A stretch of 64,000 nt of DNA from Akkermansiaceae bacterium (GCA_024233115.1 JACKQB010000003.1:434001-498000), one strand, 5' to 3'. Positions 41,348 to 50,400 are shown, numbered from the stretch's first letter. Made by a program: numbers and translations. Notes: generated by a model not told the origin, from the sequence alone.

Positions 41348-44300
41348 TTATTTACTCAGCTCGAAATGGGCAGCGTTGCCGGTGAGTCCGACGGCTTGCA
41401 CATGGAGAGGTTGGCCGAATGCCCGGTCGGCTTTGATTTTCCAGACGATTTGCTTGTCGGGAGTTATCTCAAAAATTGGGTAATCACTGTTGTATGAAGT
41501 GCAGATCAGGTTTCCATTCGGCAAACGCTGTGCACCCGATGCGTATTTGATCCCGAGTCCGGGAACTTCATGGGGGTGTAACGACCATATAACCTGGTCA
41601 TCCCCATCAAGCATCACAAACGAGCCACTGTAGGAAGTGCCAATCAACAAACAATGATCATCGAGAGGCACGACAGAGTGCAGGCACTTCAAATCATCGG
41701 CAGCCAGAACTTTTGAGAGGTCGATGATTTTTTTGCGGCTGCCATCGGGGTTAAGGACGATCAACCGTTTCTCGAAAGCGGAGACAATCAAGTATTCACC
41801 CGCGGTATTTTTTCTTACCCCTCGCATTTGTTGGTGGGGGTGTTTGATAGCGATATCCGGCACGGGGATGACCTTGCTGCGGGCACCTTGGGCATCGAGC
41901 TCGATCAAACGGGCCGGGGCGCTTTCGGAGATAAGAATGCCGCCGTGGGGCAAGGGCATGCAGGCGTAGATCTCGCTCTTCTTGTTTTCAACCAGGTATT
42001 CAAAAAGCACGTGACCTGATGCGTCGTATTTCCTAACACCTGATTTACCTGACGCCAGGATACAACCATCGCTAAGCTGCCAGGCATCCATACAGGGGCC
42101 CGGTGTCTGGTAAACCCGGGTGACTTTGCCATTTTTGATTTTCAAAGCCCCGATGCCATTGCCCGCCACCAGCAATGCCGGATGAATGTTCTGCACATCG
42201 ACGAAGGACGCAGCAGACCTGTCGCCATTTTTATTTTTGAGAACCAGAGCGTAATACGGAGTCGCTGCCCGTGGTTGCAGGTCGATAAAATGATCCGTCA
42301 GCGTCCTGGTTAGAAGGGTGCCATCGCCTGGCGTGAAATTCTCCTGGTCGCTTCGGTGGAGCTCGGCAACCAAGCCAATGTTGCCGGGAGTTCTCTGCCA
42401 GCTTAGGTGAAGCTGCCCCGGCATTTTGTATTCAGCGGAGATGGCAGGTGCCTGGGCGGGCAGATCCGGTTCAACCAGGATACGGTCTTCACCGGCAATG
42501 ACAATCGCCCCCGGCATGTCGATCCGCGGCTCTGCCAGCGTTTTATTCCGGCCTGCCTCGATGATGGCCAGAAACTTCCGGTATTGGGGGTCTGCGGGGG
42601 TGGCAAAACTCGCCTTGGGTTTTCCACCCGCTTCGATGGCTGGCATTTTTTGCGCTGGAAAAAACCCAAGCGGCTTGACGGCGTGTTGATAGCCACCGCT
42701 GCGTAACAGTGTGATACGCTTCCGCTTAGGATCCATGGGATGGTCACGACAGATCTCCATGCCAAACCCACCTGCTCCTTTTGCCAGTGGAGCACGTAGA
42801 ATGCGGCTCAGTTCCGGTCGTTGTAAATTGACCCAGTCGTGCGTGACGCTGCCATCATGGCAACTCGTGCAGTTCGCCTCTTTCATCACCTTGCCCAGTC
42901 GGACATAAGTCTCGTCAACCGCATCCGCAGTGTAGCCATGTTCCGTGTAATCCCAGTTACCGTAGTAGATGCCATTGCTATCGATCCATGCCATGACGAG
43001 ATCCCGTTCCTGTTCGCTCAGCTTGACGCCATGATGATCATTCATAATCACCTTGGCCAAGGGTGCCGTAGCCGAGCCATGGGAACGCGGAGCAAAAAGC
43101 TGGTTGGAGTAGTGCGCGGTACCATTCATCGAATCGATACCCGAGATGTAATGGGCCACCAGCTGGGTCTCTCTCCGGTCGACCAGGTTTTCATAGCTTA
43201 TATTGAAATGGGTCGTCCACCCACCGGTGAGATCGAGTCGACCGGCGAAGTCTTTTTCACCGCCATGGCAGTCGATACAATGCCTATCCCAGACCGGCTG
43301 GATCAGCCTAGGATAATCCATGTATCCCCCACCCCATGATTCCAACTTCAGCTCCTTGGGCTTACCTTGCAGGCTCGAAAAGGCCCGGGGCTGCGGCATG
43401 GGGGTGTTGTTTTTATCCTCATGGCAGCCGATACAGGAACGCACCGTTCCAGGAGTCGCCTGGATGAAGGTCCGCATGCTTCGGATCAGTCGCTTATCCT
43501 TGTCGAGAACCTGGAAATAGAGCAATCGTCCTGATGGCGCCTCAAAATAAATGGAGCCGTCCTCGTTGATGGGAACCATACCGTGATAAATCTTGGCTGC
43601 GAATGCCAGGGCACCGCTGACGAGGAATGTTTGGTTGTATGGGTTTTTGCTCAGGGGACTTGGACTCACACGGGAGCTTTCCTCGACCACCCTTAGCCAT
43701 TTGGCTTCGCCTTTGGGGACACCGTCCAGGCCTTCATAAACGTTTTGCACAAAAAACGTGCCTGTCTTTTTCGTTCGGTCTGCTTGCTCAGGAAGAACGG
43801 GCGGCTTTTGGCGTACCTTGACCAACATGGGAGCGTGCAAACAAATGTCAGGGGATGAACGTAAAGTGATCGCCTTTCCCTGTCGGTTTTTAATTTCGAT
43901 GACATTCCGCTTATGCCCCGCAGGCCTACCACTGAACAGCAGCGTGTCAAGGTCGAGCGGGTATGGCTCGCAATCGTTGCCAAGGTCATGCGTCGGTTTG
44001 CCAGGAGTGGTGAAGTTGAAGATCGCTTCCGGATTGTTTTTTCCCTTGGACGGATCGATGTAAGACACGGTGCCACGTGGTGAGGCATTGTGCTTGGTCT
44101 GGGAAATCGCGATCAAGCCGGTTCCTGGAACGGGTCGGGGATCGAGACAGGCTTCGGGAAAAGTCATGTTGTTAGCGAACAATGCTGTTTCATTGCTGCC
44201 ATCGGGATGAACGGTCCATAGTGACTGCACCGTGAGAGCATTTTTATCGATATACTCCCAGCGTCCGAAAATGATGCGACCATCCGGCAGGACATTGGGG

Positions 44301-44995
44301 TCAAACTCGTTTTCAGAGTTCACCGATATACTGTGGATGTCACTGCCGTCGGCATTCATCACGTGCAGAAGCGTCACCCCGGAGTTGTTACATGGAACCA
44401 GACCCGCTGCTCGCGTCGACAGAAAAACAATCCTCCCATCCGGCAGATAGGCAGGCGAGATATCATGTGCTCCACCCCGATGGTTGGTGCCTTTAAAGGA
44501 AGCTGCCGTATCACCAGGGTCTGAAACTTTTCTCAACCCTTTGCCATCAATACCAATTTCATAAATGCAGGTATTGCCCCCCGGTTTGTCCTTGTAACAA
44601 AACAATACTTTCCGGGCGTCCCATGAAACCTCGGGGTGGGTATAGACGCCTTTACCTGGAAAATGGCCGCTGCCCTCGCCGATGATGCAGCGTTCTTTCC
44701 ACTCTTTAGGATCGGGCCGTGTATCATCGATGATGTAAATACCACCACCACCGGGAGGCCACTTGTAGAAGGTGTCATAGATGTGTATTCCACTGTAGGA
44801 ATGACGTTTCAGAAAAAGCAGCGGCGCATCAATTTTAGCTAACATCTCACGGTCGGCAGCGGCATCAGCAGCCCCACCTTGCACCGGAAAAACAAACAAC
44901 AAACACCATAGCGGGAGACTGGGCGGCGACTCAAACCATCTTAACAAACCTTTGAACGAAACTCCTGTTTTGACCCTGCGTGGACAGATTCTCAT
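41348..44995 (-). CDS. Large triheme hydrazine-synthase-alpha-like protein with C-terminal propeller
   Basis: About 1215 residues, convergent with the two preceding heme genes. The N-terminal half resembles the neighbouring heme protein: LPDGRIVFLSTRAAG, LPDGRIIFGRWEY, PRPVPGTGLIAIS and MRTFIQATPGTVRSCIGCHE. Heme motifs are CIGCH (521-525), CIDCH (573-577) and CTSCH (709-713). A fibronectin-like stretch (about 860-960) leads into a C-terminal propeller (VYQTPGPCMDAWQLSDGCIL; LPNGNLICTSYNSDYPIFEI). The ATG at 44995 gives an N-terminal hydrophobic segment SLPLWCLLFVFPV for export. It is a distant paralogue of the FGE-fused protein, without the FGE domain. Confidence 0.8.
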   Translation of the reverse strand: MRICPRRVKTGVSFKGLLRWFESPPSLPLWCLLFVFPVQGGAADAAADREMLAKIDAPLLFLKRHSYSGIHIYDTFYKWPPGGGGIYIIDDTRPDPKEWKERCIIGEGSGHFPGKGVYTHPEVSWDARKVLFCYKDKPGGNTCIYEIGIDGKGLRKVSDPGDTAASFKGTNHRGGAHDISPAYLPDGRIVFLSTRAAGLVPCNNSGVTLLHVMNADGSDIHSISVNSENEFDPNVLPDGRIIFGRWEYIDKNALTVQSLWTVHPDGSNETALFANNMTFPEACLDPRPVPGTGLIAISQTKHNASPRGTVSYIDPSKGKNNPEAIFNFTTPGKPTHDLGNDCEPYPLDLDTLLFSGRPAGHKRNVIEIKNRQGKAITLRSSPDICLHAPMLVKVRQKPPVLPEQADRTKKTGTFFVQNVYEGLDGVPKGEAKWLRVVEESSRVSPSPLSKNPYNQTFLVSGALAFAAKIYHGMVPINEDGSIYFEAPSGRLLYFQVLDKDKRLIRSMRTFIQATPGTVRSCIGCHEDKNNTPMPQPRAFSSLQGKPKELKLESWGGGYMDYPRLIQPVWDRHCIDCHGGEKDFAGRLDLTGGWTTHFNISYENLVDRRETQLVAHYISGIDSMNGTAHYSNQLFAPRSHGSATAPLAKVIMNDHHGVKLSEQERDLVMAWIDSNGIYYGNWDYTEHGYTADAVDETYVRLGKVMKEANCTSCHDGSVTHDWVNLQRPELSRILRAPLAKGAGGFGMEICRDHPMDPKRKRITLLRSGGYQHAVKPLGFFPAQKMPAIEAGGKPKASFATPADPQYRKFLAIIEAGRNKTLAEPRIDMPGAIVIAGEDRILVEPDLPAQAPAISAEYKMPGQLHLSWQRTPGNIGLVAELHRSDQENFTPGDGTLLTRTLTDHFIDLQPRAATPYYALVLKNKNGDRSAASFVDVQNIHPALLVAGNGIGALKIKNGKVTRVYQTPGPCMDAWQLSDGCILASGKSGVRKYDASGHVLFEYLVENKKSEIYACMPLPHGGILISESAPARLIELDAQGARSKVIPVPDIAIKHPHQQMRGVRKNTAGEYLIVSAFEKRLIVLNPDGSRKKIIDLSKVLAADDLKCLHSVVPLDDHCLLIGTSYSGSFVMLDGDDQVIWSLHPHEVPGLGIKYASGAQRLPNGNLICTSYNSDYPIFEITPDKQIVWKIKADRAFGQPLHVQAVGLTGNAAHFELSK

Positions 44996-45113
44996 AATAT
45001 GAAGGCACAACAAACAATGCACTATCCACGATACGCATTAGTTGCCGGTCTCTTACACGAAAACCAGGGTTCTGCCGGTTTTGTCCTGGCTTCGTGCTGG
45101 TTCTTGCCCCCGT

Positions 45114-45809
45114 CTACCAAAAGCTTACCCCGAAGATGTACGCGAGGCTGTAGTAGATGCCTACCCCGATAAAGAGCACGCCTGTTATGTTGCGGGCGAT
45201 TTTCTCGAATACGACGATTTTGTTATACGCTTTGCCAAGCCGGTTGGCACCCGATGCGAGAATCACTGCGAACAACAACACCGGCAGGCCTGTTGCTATG
45301 CCATACACGGCAGGCATCAGTATGCTCGACTGCTGTTGTATCGCCAGCGGGAGCAACGACGCGAAAAACAGGGCGGCGGACAAGGGACAAAACGACAGCG
45401 CAAATATCACCCCCAGTAAAAACGCACCCCACACCCCCATCGACTCCACTTTGTTCTGCAACCGCTGGCTCACGCCCGAACCGCCGCTGTTGAACGTGAT
45501 CAGCTGCAGCATAATCATGCCCACGACAATCAGCAGTGGTCCGAGCACGATATTCATGTATTTCTGCAACGCCAATGCCACCACTGGAGCGGAGAGCATA
45601 CTGGAGACAAGGATCACCCCCAGCACGGTGTATACCAACATGCGTCCGACGGTGTAGAGCAATCCGGCGGCAAAGACGCTGCCGGGTTTGGCTACACGTC
45701 TGCCGACAAATGAAATCGCGGCAATGTTCGTGGCCAGCGGACAGGGACTGATCGAGGTCAGCACGCCCAGCCAGAATGCCGAACCCAGTGCGATGTAGAA
45801 CTCGAGCAC
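45114..45809 (-). CDS. arsG: CcdA-like membrane protein, ArsG-type organoarsenical efflux permease
   Basis: A 231-residue, six-to-seven-span membrane protein of the CcdA/LysE-like fold. Each half has a conserved Cys-Pro-Leu: TSISPCPLATNIAAISF near residue 23 and ALSFCPLSAALFFASL near residue 140, a thiol pair like that of CcdA electron carriers. It starts with GTG one base after the arsF stop. In characterised arsEFG systems the homologue exports trivalent aromatic arsenicals; a thiol-relay role supplying electrons to ArsF is an equally plausible reading of the cysteines. Last gene of the ars operon. Confidence 0.75.
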   Translation of the reverse strand: MLEFYIALGSAFWLGVLTSISPCPLATNIAAISFVGRRVAKPGSVFAAGLLYTVGRMLVYTVLGVILVSSMLSAPVVALALQKYMNIVLGPLLIVVGMIMLQLITFNSGGSGVSQRLQNKVESMGVWGAFLLGVIFALSFCPLSAALFFASLLPLAIQQQSSILMPAVYGIATGLPVLLFAVILASGANRLGKAYNKIVVFEKIARNITGVLFIGVGIYYSLAYIFGVSFW

Positions 45810-45810
45810 C

Positions 45811-46284
45811 TCACTCTTCTCCCTTCATGAGCGTTCGGGTTTCCTGCTGAATATATGCCATGAATGCATCATCACTGCCAACCAGGTCCCATACCTTGTC
45901 GAGCCGGGCCCAATTGACCTCCTTGCCGTCTTTCACATGGGAAACCACCACTGAGCTGTTAGCCAGTTCATACTTGGTTACATACGGCTTGTTTTCAGGC
46001 TCCTCCATGTTGAGCACCTGCATCACCACATCACCACTTTCCAACTGCCCGGGGAAGCCGGCTTCAATGGCTTTGCGGGTATTGGCCTCGATGGCATTAC
46101 AGGTCTTACACCGCACCTTGCCATGGAAATAGTAAACCACGGTTTTGGTGCCATCGATGGTGGCGGCGGCTTCCGTCGCAGCCCCACCCGCATCCTCTCC
46201 CTTATTCGTTTCGTTGAGAACCAGCTTGGTGACACTGGCTGCGACAAACAGGAACAACGCTATGGATATTATCTTTTTTTTCAT
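45811..46284 (-). CDS. arsF: ArsF-family thiol protein (nitroaryl-arsenical reductase subunit-like)
   Basis: A 157-residue exported protein: N-terminal anchor KKKIISIALFLFVAASVTKL, then VVYYFHGKVRCKTCNAIEAN with a thioredoxin-like CxxC, and a following thioredoxin-like fold (VVMQVLNMEEPENKPYVTKY; SSVVVSHVKDGKEVNW). The ArsF family occurs between a small thioredoxin and an ArsG-type membrane protein, exactly as here. It probably receives electrons from the CcdA-like protein. The original nitroreductase function is known only from few members, so the substrate is inferred. Confidence 0.75.
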   Translation of the reverse strand: MKKKIISIALFLFVAASVTKLVLNETNKGEDAGGAATEAAATIDGTKTVVYYFHGKVRCKTCNAIEANTRKAIEAGFPGQLESGDVVMQVLNMEEPENKPYVTKYELANSSVVVSHVKDGKEVNWARLDKVWDLVGSDDAFMAYIQQETRTLMKGEE

Positions 46285-46291
46285 GGTTCAA

Positions 46292-46522
46292 TTATTTGAT
46301 ATAAAGTTTCAAGTCTTCCAGTGAAGGCACCTTGCCGGTGAACTTCACATCGCCATCAACCACAAACGCCGGAGTCATCATCACCCCCATGGCGACGATT
46401 TCGTTGATGTCTGTGATTTTTTCAATTTCACAATCAAGACCAAGGTCTTGCGTGGCCTGGGCCGTAAGCTCGGCCAGTTTCGTGCATTTGGGGCAACCTG
46501 TGCCCAGTATTTGTATTTTCAT
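46292..46522 (-). CDS. Small thioredoxin-family redox protein
   Basis: A 76-residue mini-thioredoxin: MKIQILGTGCPKCTKLAEL with the active-site CPKC at residues 10-13, a cis-Pro loop MMTPAFVVDGDVKFTGKVPS, and the standard short fold. The ATG at 46522 is chosen over the longer frame to 46558, which would overlap the arsP stop. It sits between arsP and arsF with gaps of 19 and 7 bases. The family is commonly found in organoarsenical and thiol-based metal resistance operons. Confidence 0.88.
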   Translation of the reverse strand: MKIQILGTGCPKCTKLAELTAQATQDLGLDCEIEKITDINEIVAMGVMMTPAFVVDGDVKFTGKVPSLEDLKLYIK

Positions 46523-46541
46523 GATGTCAATAATGAGAAGC

Positions 46542-47852
46542 TTAGAAAAAGGAGCCAAAAATGAGTCCGCTGAAGGTCGCCATGACGATCACCAGGCTCA
46601 CAAAAACCACCGTTTTTTTATTTCCGACCACACTGCGGATCACCAGCATGTTCGGTAAGCTCAACGCCGGCCCGGCAAGCAACAGTGCCAACGCAGGCCC
46701 CTTGCCCATGCCATTGCCAATCAACCCTTGCAGGATGGGCACTTCTGTTAGTGTGGCGAAATACATGAACGCACCGGCAAATGATGCGATGAAGTTGGCA
46801 GCCAGGGAGTTTCCTCCCACGGCGTTGGCAATCCACCCGGATGGAATCAATCCCTCATGCCCTACCCTCCCTAACAACGCACCTGCAATCAGGACGCCAA
46901 TGAGTAACAAGGGCATGATCAGCTTGGCGAAGCCCCATGACGACTCGAACCACTCCCCCGCCTCTCCCCGGTCCGTGCTGGTAAAAGCGGACAGGCCGAT
47001 CACGCCTGCAGCAAAGGCAAACATCGGTTGCTCCGGCAGGACCAGCGCCAGGAGGGTCACCGGAATCGCCGTAAGCACCACTTTCCACCATTTTACCCCC
47101 AACCACAGAATGAGCATTGCCCCAAGGGCGAGGCAGAACACCGAGGTGATCATCCACTTACCCTGGTAAATGGCAGACCACATCCCTGTTGTCTCATCCG
47201 GTTTTCCCCAGTTGGCAAAAACAAGTATGCCAATCATTGAAGCGAAATAGAGCGCATTCTGCCAGAGTGGGCGTTGTTCCTCATCCTGCCCGGTTTGGCT
47301 GGCCGCCACTGCCTGCCTGGCTGCCTTTTCCTTTTCCTCTTTGATAAAGACCAGATGCATCAACACACCGATGACGATACTGAAAATAATGGCTCCGACA
47401 GCCCGGGCGATGCCTAACTCGGCGCCCAGCACACGCGCGGTCAGGATGATCGCCAACACGTTGACCGCTGGTCCTGCATACAAAAATGCCGAAGCGGGAC
47501 CAATGCCCGCCCCCATACGGTAAATGCCCGCAAACAAGGGTAACACCGTGCAGGAACACACTGCAAGAATCACCCCGGACACCGAGGCCACCCCATAGGC
47601 CATCAACTTGTTAGCTGTCGCACCCAGATACTTCATCACCGAAGCCTGGCTGACAAAGACAGCAATCGCCCCCGCAATAAAAAACGCCGGTATCAGACAG
47701 AGTAACACGTGCTCACGGGCATACCACTTCGCCAGATACAACGACTCCATCAGCGCGTTATCAAATCGCGCAGTACCTACCGGCAGGTAGAAAAACGCGA
47801 GAAACACACCACCAATGAGCGCCAATACCTTCCATTCCTTTTTCCAGTTCAT
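46542..47852 (-). CDS. arsP: ArsP-like (DUF318) efflux permease
   Basis: A 436-residue permease with about ten membrane spans. The start is set by a GAGG ribosome binding site ahead of ATG 47852 (MNWKKEWKVLALIGGVF). The conserved double motif is visible: ILAVCSCTVLPLFAGIYRMG with AGPAVNVLAI, and TEVPILQGLIGNGMGKGPAL with AGPALSLPNMLVI. A charged central loop (EEKEKAARQAVAASQTGQDE) separates the halves. Members of this family export trivalent organoarsenicals such as methylarsenite. It follows arsR by 10 bases. Confidence 0.85.
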   Translation of the reverse strand: MNWKKEWKVLALIGGVFLAFFYLPVGTARFDNALMESLYLAKWYAREHVLLCLIPAFFIAGAIAVFVSQASVMKYLGATANKLMAYGVASVSGVILAVCSCTVLPLFAGIYRMGAGIGPASAFLYAGPAVNVLAIILTARVLGAELGIARAVGAIIFSIVIGVLMHLVFIKEEKEKAARQAVAASQTGQDEEQRPLWQNALYFASMIGILVFANWGKPDETTGMWSAIYQGKWMITSVFCLALGAMLILWLGVKWWKVVLTAIPVTLLALVLPEQPMFAFAAGVIGLSAFTSTDRGEAGEWFESSWGFAKLIMPLLLIGVLIAGALLGRVGHEGLIPSGWIANAVGGNSLAANFIASFAGAFMYFATLTEVPILQGLIGNGMGKGPALALLLAGPALSLPNMLVIRSVVGNKKTVVFVSLVIVMATFSGLIFGSFF

Positions 47853-47862
47853 AACTTTATCC

Positions 47863-48174
47863 TCACTTACATTCACAAGAGCTATCAGCACGGATCACTG
47901 ATTCGATACACTTCATAAAATTCAAGACACAGGGCACTTTCAGCCGGTAAAACACCTTCTTACCCCGCTTTTCATCCGCAACGATCCCGGCCTGCTTCAA
48001 AACGGCCAGATGTTTTGATACGGTCGAAAAATCAACCCCCACGGCATCGACGAATTCACAGACGCAGCGCTCGCCTCCTTCAAGTTGCTCGGCCATCCAC
48101 AACCTCGTCGGGTGCGCCAATGCCTTTAATACGTCCGCCTTGGCCAGATAATTGATTTTGTCCTCTGCATTCAT
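47863..48174 (-). CDS. arsR: ArsR-family metalloregulator
   Basis: A 103-residue winged-helix repressor. KALAHPTRLWMAEQLEGGER leads into CVCEF, the thiol pair at the start of the recognition helix that binds arsenite in ArsR; DFSTVSKHLAVLKQAGIV is the DNA-reading helix. Further cysteines (PCVLNFMKC and the SSCECK tail) may complete the site. First gene of the operon, with a GAGGGAG ribosome binding site and a good sigma-70 promoter overlapped by an inverted repeat. Arsenic-responsive autorepression is the natural inference. Confidence 0.92.
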   Translation of the reverse strand: MNAEDKINYLAKADVLKALAHPTRLWMAEQLEGGERCVCEFVDAVGVDFSTVSKHLAVLKQAGIVADEKRGKKVFYRLKVPCVLNFMKCIESVIRADSSCECK

Positions 48175-48195
48175 CGTTATTGCTCCCTCTCGTTG

Positions 48196-48229
48196 TTTGG
48201 CAATATGGCCAAATGTTCGAGCTTGTCAA
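48196..48229 (-). promoter_or_regulatory. ars operon promoter with overlapping operator
   Basis: On the minus strand TTGACA (48229-48224) and ATATTG (48206-48201) are spaced by exactly 17 bases. The inverted repeat TTTGGC-N6-GCCAAA (48196-48213) covers the -10 box, where ArsR-type repressors commonly bind. The arsR ATG lies 27 bases downstream of the -10. Confidence 0.7.
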
Positions 48230-48361
48230 GTAATTCATCCATAATTCATCAATAAGACATGATCCTTCCCGGTCTTGATCAACTTTGTGCGCAACCTAAC
48301 AGGTCCTTGAGTGCTTCGCCCACAATAGGGTTGGCTCATGACCGGGACGGATCATGCCACG

Positions 48362-50281
48362 TTAGGAGTTTGCAAAAGGCGGAACCGAGCAGCCGATGGC
48401 GTCGGCGGTAGCGCGGAGCAGTTCAGCTTCCCGGCTTTGCACCATACCGTCCTGCATCACGGCGAGGCCAAGCATACGGAGCAGTTGTTTTTTAACCAGT
48501 GGCGTAGCATGGTTGAATTTCTGCAACGCTGACTCGATATTTTTAAGCCCACACTCTGAGGGGGGGGCCATCTCAATGGGCCAGCCGGATTCCGCCATAG
48601 CCGTTAGGTAAGCACTCTGCATCTGGTCTTCACCACCAACAGCCGCCATGGTAGTGACCAGGACATTGGCTTCGTTCTGAAGATCATCTATCCTGCGGAA
48701 CTTGATGTTCGGGAAGGCATGCCTGCGGAAGTGTGAGTCGAGATGACGCTGCACGATGTGTTGCAGCATAAACTCAAACAGATCCACCTGCCCGTCACTG
48801 GCAATCAGCCACTGGGTGATTTCCACAAAGCGGTCATATTCAGGCAATGACAGCCGTCTCAATGTGGGGATGGAGAGATCGACCAGCGCGATTTTCTCCG
48901 ACGAATGAAGGCTTGCGAGTTCGTGGTTCCAATGAAGTGCCAACTCCCCGGCATCGTCGCCCGCCCCCTTTTTCACAAAGAGGATCTCCCCCTCGCGAAG
49001 CTCGTTATCCTCAGCTAACAACAGACCAAAAATCAGTGCCTGGGCTTCCTCCCTGTCGTGGCAGGCATGAATCCATTCGCGCTGCAGGCCCTTGCGTAAC
49101 AGACGCCCCAGATTGGCATCGATTTCCGAAGGTTCACCAAGTTGATCGATCCCACCGGTCGGGATGGGTGGTGGTGACGGGGCGGACGTGTCCTGACCAC
49201 CGCTGAAACCACTGAGGCGTGAATCGCGACGGCGAGATTGGCTGCCCCTCCCCTCCGCCACATCGGGAAGCTCGGTGGCGACAAACTCGCCGTCCCAGCT
49301 TTTCTGAAGAGCTTTGATTCTCACATCAAGCGGCGGGTGTGTGGCTAGTCCGTAACTAAACATCCCCCCATCGGCAAACAACAGATGACTTGCCTCGGCT
49401 GCTTTGGGTGAATTGATTTTGGACCCATACTGCTGGCCTCCGATCTTCATCAAGGCACCAGCAATACCATCGGGATCACGGGTGAATTGAACGGCTGAAG
49501 CGTCGGCAAGAAATTCCCGCTGACGTGAAATCGCCGCCTGGATGAGTCGACCAAAAAACACCCCGACACTCCCCACAATCATCAGCCCAACCCCAGCCAG
49601 CACGATGGCAATGACGATACCGGCACCGCCACCCTTGTCGTTACTTGAACTCCGAACCCGCATAAACCGCAGTGATTCGAATAGGATGCGGCCAATCATC
49701 GAGATCATCAGGATCCCAAAAAGCAGCCCCATCAGCCGCATGTTCAGTCGCATATCGCCATTGAGGATATGGCTGAACTCATGCGCCACCACCCCCTGCA
49801 GCTCCGACCTTGATAGTCGCTGTAAACACCCCCGGGTAACGGCCACCACCGCATTGCCGGGCTCGGTTCCTGCGGCAAAAGCATTGATCCCCAGCTCCTC
49901 GTCCATGATCCATATTTCCGGAACGGGTAATCCGGAGGCGATCGCCATTTCCTCGACCACGTTGACGAGTCGGCGCTCATCGGTATCACGTGTATGGGGA
50001 TCGATCTGCCTCGCACCCATGTCCCGAGCCACCACCGAGCCACCACCGTTGAGCTGCATGGTTTTGAACAGGCTGCCAGTTCCCATGATACCAGCAGTGC
50101 CGATGGCCGTGACAGCAAACACACCCGGCATCCACGGACTAACAGCCCCCCCTGTGTAAAGCATCACCAGATAGACGATGCCATACACCGAGAGAATCAC
50201 TCCAGTGACAGCGAGGATGAAGTAGACGACGAGCCACTTGGTCCGCTTCCTCGCATCATCCTGTGCTTGGTAGAAGTTCAT
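48362..50281 (-). CDS. M48-family metallopeptidase (HtpX-like) with TerB-like C-terminus
   Basis: A 639-residue membrane protease. Two N-terminal spans (LVVYFILAVTGVILSVYGIV; MPGVFAVTAIGTAGIMGTGS) precede the zinc site VVAHEFSHILNGD, two more spans and the third ligand region SRQREFLADASAVQFTRDP. After a Pro/Ser-rich linker (SGFSGGQDTSAPSPPPIPTG) an additional C-terminal region of about 260 residues contains IASDGQVDLFEFMLQ and LGLAVMQDGMVQSREAELLR, which look like TerB-type helical modules. It is encoded downstream of lemA, a frequent pairing. HtpX proteins remove misfolded membrane proteins. Confidence 0.85.
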   Translation of the reverse strand: MNFYQAQDDARKRTKWLVVYFILAVTGVILSVYGIVYLVMLYTGGAVSPWMPGVFAVTAIGTAGIMGTGSLFKTMQLNGGGSVVARDMGARQIDPHTRDTDERRLVNVVEEMAIASGLPVPEIWIMDEELGINAFAAGTEPGNAVVAVTRGCLQRLSRSELQGVVAHEFSHILNGDMRLNMRLMGLLFGILMISMIGRILFESLRFMRVRSSSNDKGGGAGIVIAIVLAGVGLMIVGSVGVFFGRLIQAAISRQREFLADASAVQFTRDPDGIAGALMKIGGQQYGSKINSPKAAEASHLLFADGGMFSYGLATHPPLDVRIKALQKSWDGEFVATELPDVAEGRGSQSRRRDSRLSGFSGGQDTSAPSPPPIPTGGIDQLGEPSEIDANLGRLLRKGLQREWIHACHDREEAQALIFGLLLAEDNELREGEILFVKKGAGDDAGELALHWNHELASLHSSEKIALVDLSIPTLRRLSLPEYDRFVEITQWLIASDGQVDLFEFMLQHIVQRHLDSHFRRHAFPNIKFRRIDDLQNEANVLVTTMAAVGGEDQMQSAYLTAMAESGWPIEMAPPSECGLKNIESALQKFNHATPLVKKQLLRMLGLAVMQDGMVQSREAELLRATADAIGCSVPPFANS

Positions 50282-50291
50282 TTTTTATGAC

Positions 50292-50400
50292 CGCGAAATA
50301 CGCGAAATACGCGAAAGTTTTCATGCACGATGCATTCCATTTTAAACCACGGAAGTACACGGAATACACGGAACCTGCTCACTGCTCACTGCTCACTGAC
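50292..50400. repeat. Three tandem phrase repeats between lemA and the M48 gene
   Basis: CGCGAAATA x3 (50292-50317, period 9), CACGGAATA-type x3 (50348-50373, period 9-10) and TGCTCAC x3 (50376-50397, period 7). Together they fill most of the spacer and abut the lemA stop codon. The CACGGAA-type phrase is of a kind common between genes in this and related phyla (general recollection). Confidence 0.8.

Noticed and set aside
36443..44995. A functional hydrazine synthase (anammox-type) locus
   Set aside because: Only alpha-like proteins are present; no beta/gamma subunits, no hydrazine dehydrogenase, and the relatives of this domain are widespread in non-anammox members of the phylum group.
50292..50400. 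A CRISPR-like array
   Set aside because: The repeats are 7-10 bases, degenerate, without spacers of constant length and without cas genes.
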